Positions 14,096 through 17,420 of a DNA stretch of 17,420 nt are shown piece after piece (position 1 is the stretch's first letter; the number at the start of each line of letters is the position of its first letter). The stretch is from DAOUMF01 sp034411955 (GTDB lineage Bacteria; Chloroflexota; Dehalococcoidia; SM23-28-2; RBG-16-64-32). A program made the translations under genes and the position numbers. The stretch covers positions 1 through 17,420 of the forward strand of contig DAOUMF010000094.1 in the NCBI GenBank assembly GCA_034411955.1, in the 5' to 3' direction. The notes under the pieces are model-generated. The model was not told where the DNA came from and ran no database searches. It saw only the letters and a list, made by a program, of their open reading frames with translations.

Positions 14096-14596
14096 CTATC
14101 CACCCACGATGATCTTGCCAGCAGTTTCCGTAAAGGGTAGCCGCTCCAGCGGCGCCGGCGGCGGACCCCCGGTCACGCGTCCAGCCTTGTCGAAGCTGGC
14201 GTTGTGGCAGGGGCAGTGGAACGTCTCGTCGTCGGGATGCCACTTGACGATGCAGCCCAGGTGGGTGCAAACGAGGGAGAGCACTTGTAGTCCGTCCTCC
14301 GTCCTCATCACCAGGGCTGGGTCGCCGCCCTACGCGATGTCCTTGGTGCCCCCGGCGGGAATGTCCCCGACCTGCACCTCCACCGGCTGCGGCGGTGCCT
14401 TGGCCCCCGCCTCCAGCCCCTTGAGCACCACCCAGACCGACTCGCCGACGACACTCAGTGCCAGTGCTCCCAATCCCAACTGAATGAACTGCCGCCGTGA
14501 AGCGATGCCCCGAGCCACACCATGCGACGCTCGCAGGAACTCGGCGCTGCCCGCGCCTTCTTCCTCTTTCCCGGCAGGCCCTGTTACCTCTTCCAT
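14096..14596 (-). pseudogene. Rieske 2Fe-2S protein interrupted by an in-frame TAG codon
   Basis: The 167-codon frame encodes a Rieske protein of the cytochrome bc/b6f type. The N-terminus has a twin-arginine motif SRRQFIQ (residues 33-39) followed by a membrane helix. The cluster motifs are C110-T-H112-L-G-C115 and C128-P-C130-H131, with C115 and C130 forming the usual disulfide. Codon 89 (14332-14330) is TAG, between the anchor and the cluster domain. The frame continues intact on both sides, so it is a substitution, probably of a Tyr codon, with no frameshift. Translation would yield an 88-residue anchor without a cluster. TAG terminates at least nine other genes here, which argues against general reassignment. 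A sequence error, a recent mutation or local readthrough remain possible. Confidence 0.85.
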
Positions 14597-14635
14597 CTGC
14601 TCATTCCCCGTCTCGCCGTGTCATCCTCGCCATCG

Positions 14636-14955
14636 TCACCTGCCATCGGCACGGACCAGTTTGACCCCCACGTACTCATGACACTTGTTGCAGGAGTCAT
14701 CCGGCACATGGCACAGCATGCATTCCCGTTGGCTGAAGACTTCATCGCTGATGAAGCGCGGGTGATTGGCCGTCCACCAGTCCAGGGGATTGTGATAGTC
14801 CGGTGCCTGCCGTATACGCTCGATGGTGATCCCCATCGGCCCGGGGCTGTCCTTCACCGGTTTCTCCACACCCAGGTCACACGCCGACAGGGCTAGAACC
14901 AGGGCGACCACGGCCAGAGTGACCAACGCAGGTAGCGCCTTCATCACCATGCGGT

Positions 14956-14959
<4 letters not shown>
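14636..14959 (-). CDS. Diheme cytochrome c lipoprotein
   Basis: This protein of 107 residues has a lipoprotein signal with lipobox LSAC (Cys27) and two heme c motifs, C80-M-L-C83-H84 and C90-N-K-C93-H94, only five residues apart. H56 and H66, in HNPLDWW and NHPRF, are well placed as distal ligands. The start is GTG at 14959, overlapping the dsrK stop by four bases (GTGA); ATG at 14950 or 14944 would give a shorter signal. It occupies the place after dsrK where dsr operons usually have the triheme dsrJ, but has two hemes and no clear DsrJ match that I can see. It probably carries electrons at the outer face of the membrane, between DsrMK or the b6-type complex and a soluble partner. Confidence 0.87.
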
Positions 14960-16487
<1,528 letters not shown>

Positions 16488-16500
<13 letters not shown>

Positions 16501-17206
16501 GGCACCTTCGAATCCCAGGGGTTGATGTGGCGTATGCTGCGCGAGTTGTTCCGCGAGCTTCTAGTGGGGCTGAGGAACACGCCGGGGCGTGCATCAGCTT
16601 GCTGAACGGGAAGTAGGCAATCAGCGCGCAGACCAGCAAGATGTGCGCCAGGAAGAACGAGTCCGTCGGCGGGCTGACCGGGTCGAGGGTCAGCAGGCCG
16701 AGGACGAAGGCCTTCACATCCACCATGGAGGTCCGAGCGGCGTAGCGCATTATGATCCCCGTACCGGCGATACCGCCCAGCAGTGCCAGCACGAAATAGT
16801 CCGATAGGATGGACACGTAGATGACGGGCCGTAGCACCAGCCGCCGTGCCAGCAGGTAGAGGATGGGCAACAGGAACAGGTAGCCGGCCCATACGCCGGG
16901 CGTCTGCATGCTCATGATCCAGTCAGGCACTGGGTACACGAAGTATCGCAGATGCCGGAGAATGATGAGGACCAGGCCGATATGCATCGCCCAGGCGCCC
17001 ACCCACAGCAGCTTGTCCGCACGGAACAGGCTGTTGAATACGAGGACCTCGCTGAGCACGCGAACAGTGACGCCCGGATACGTTTTGGGGGCCGGTGTGG
17101 TGGGGATCTTCAGCGGAACCGGCGCCGCCGCCCACACGTAGACGCGGGTTGCGACACCCGCCACGAAGATGGCGGCCACCGCGTAGGCCAGTACGACTAG
17201 AAGCAC
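16488..17206 (-). pseudogene. dsrM: DsrM, membrane cytochrome b subunit, with a one-base frameshift
   Basis: DsrM is the heme b membrane subunit that links DsrK to the quinone pool. From GTG at 17206 (GGAGGG upstream) the frame encodes five or so helices and reaches FPFSKLMHAP (residue 208), with H75, H188 and H206 as likely heme ligands. It then leaves the conserved frame and would run to a stop at 16457, well inside dsrK. The next frame gives the expected DsrM ending, GVFLSPTR...RHINPWD, closing at 16488. The 719-base length is one short of a 239-residue protein plus stop. The missing base is in the CCCCGG run at about 16582-16587. This could be a homopolymer sequencing error or a real mutation; all else is intact. 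Confidence 0.85.
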
Positions 17207-17242
17207 CGGGTGCCCTCCTCAATCGGGGCACGCAGGCCGGGC

Positions 17243-17294
17243 GCGTGCAGTGCACGCTTCGAGCCAGCCGACTGGCGCGTAGCCAGCCGGCTGG
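17243..17294. repeat. Palindromes and a direct repeat between dsrC and dsrM
   Basis: The 115-base dsrC-dsrM gap contains a perfect 15-base palindrome (GCGTGCA, G, TGCACGC at 17243-17257), then two near-identical 14-base copies, AGCCAGCCGACTGG (17262-17275) and AGCCAGCCGGCTGG (17281-17294). The second holds a perfect 12-base palindrome, and the copies can also pair with each other. No T-run follows on the minus strand, so it is not a standard terminator. An mRNA-processing or attenuation stem that lets dsrC be expressed more than dsrMK would fit. Confidence 0.55.
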
Positions 17295-17321
17295 AGGCCC
17301 GCGTGCCCGGGCCCATCGTCC

Positions 17322-17420
17322 TTACACGCACCCCGTCGGCTTCGGCAGTCCGGCTATCTTGCAGGCCCCCTTCGCCGGGCCCGAGGGGAACAGCTCGTAG
17401 ATCGTGCCCAGGTCATACCC
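17322..17420 (-). CDS. dsrC: DsrC, C-terminal end only
   Basis: Only the last 32 codons lie in the window. They read YDLGTIYELFPSGP, then AKGACKIAGLPKPTGCV and TAA, which is the diagnostic DsrC ending. Both redox cysteines are present: the one in ACKIAG and the penultimate one in GCV. These form the DsrC trisulfide with a sulfur atom from sulfite reductase or a sulfur carrier, and are reduced or oxidised through DsrMK. TusE-type proteins lack the first of these cysteines, so this is a true DsrC. Promoter and N-terminus are beyond the right edge. It is the first gene seen of the long minus-strand series. Confidence 0.93.
   Translation of the reverse strand, partial: GYDLGTIYELFPSGPAKGACKIAGLPKPTGCV

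Noticed and set aside
14330..14332. General reassignment of TAG, for example to pyrrolysine, to explain the Rieske gene
   Set aside because: TAG is the natural stop of at least nine intact genes in this window, and the missing residue looks like Tyr, so reassignment is not supported. Local readthrough is not excluded.

Overview
The window is a high-GC bacterial locus, almost entirely coding, built around electron-transfer modules of the dissimilatory sulfur (Dsr/Hdr/Qmo) type. Several start codons are GTG or TTG, genes overlap by a few bases, and TAG is the commonest stop. Lipoproteins, c-type cytochromes, a b6-type split cytochrome b with a Rieske protein, and DsrC/DsrK/DsrM homologues point to an anaerobic or facultative sulfur-metabolising bacterium, probably uncultured. 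The lineage cannot be fixed from this stretch; Chloroflexota is one guess among several.

Layout. (1) Positions 1-1647, minus strand: an OmpR-type response regulator followed by a sensor histidine kinase that runs off the left edge. (2) 1648-2218: a 571-base divergent intergenic region with one promoter for each direction and several inverted repeats. (3) 2219-4573, plus strand: a NarI/DsrM-like membrane cytochrome b and an HdrD/DsrK-like iron-sulfur protein with a DsrC-like domain fused to its C-terminus, ended by an intrinsic terminator. (4) 4796-7760, minus strand: a second module of NarI-like membrane subunit, HdrD-like protein and a DsrE-family protein, with its own promoter. (5) 7854-17420, minus strand: a long, tightly spaced gene series read from the right edge: dsrC (partial), dsrM (frameshifted), dsrK, a diheme cytochrome c lipoprotein, a Rieske protein (interrupted by an in-frame TAG), cytochrome b6, subunit IV, a membrane-anchored monoheme cytochrome c, a helical-repeat lipoprotein, a QmoC-like protein, a small membrane protein, a TauE/SafE transporter and a possible 32-residue membrane peptide.

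How it may work (inference). DsrC carries a trisulfide or thiols on its two C-terminal cysteines. DsrMK-type complexes exchange electrons between such substrates and the quinone pool. In the long gene series the usual DsrJOP partners are replaced by a Rieske/cytochrome b6-type complex plus two cytochromes c, suggesting that DsrMK is coupled through quinone to a b6-type complex and periplasmic cytochromes. QmoC gives another quinone-linked heterodisulfide-reductase-like entry point, and TauE/SafE could move sulfite or an organosulfur anion. Three DsrMK-like pairs in 15 kb imply specialised substrates. The two-component system may sense the redox or sulfur state, but no direct link is visible.

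Two genes in the long series carry apparent lesions: a single-base deletion in dsrM and a premature TAG in the Rieske gene. Each could be a sequence error, a true mutation or recoding; raw reads would decide.
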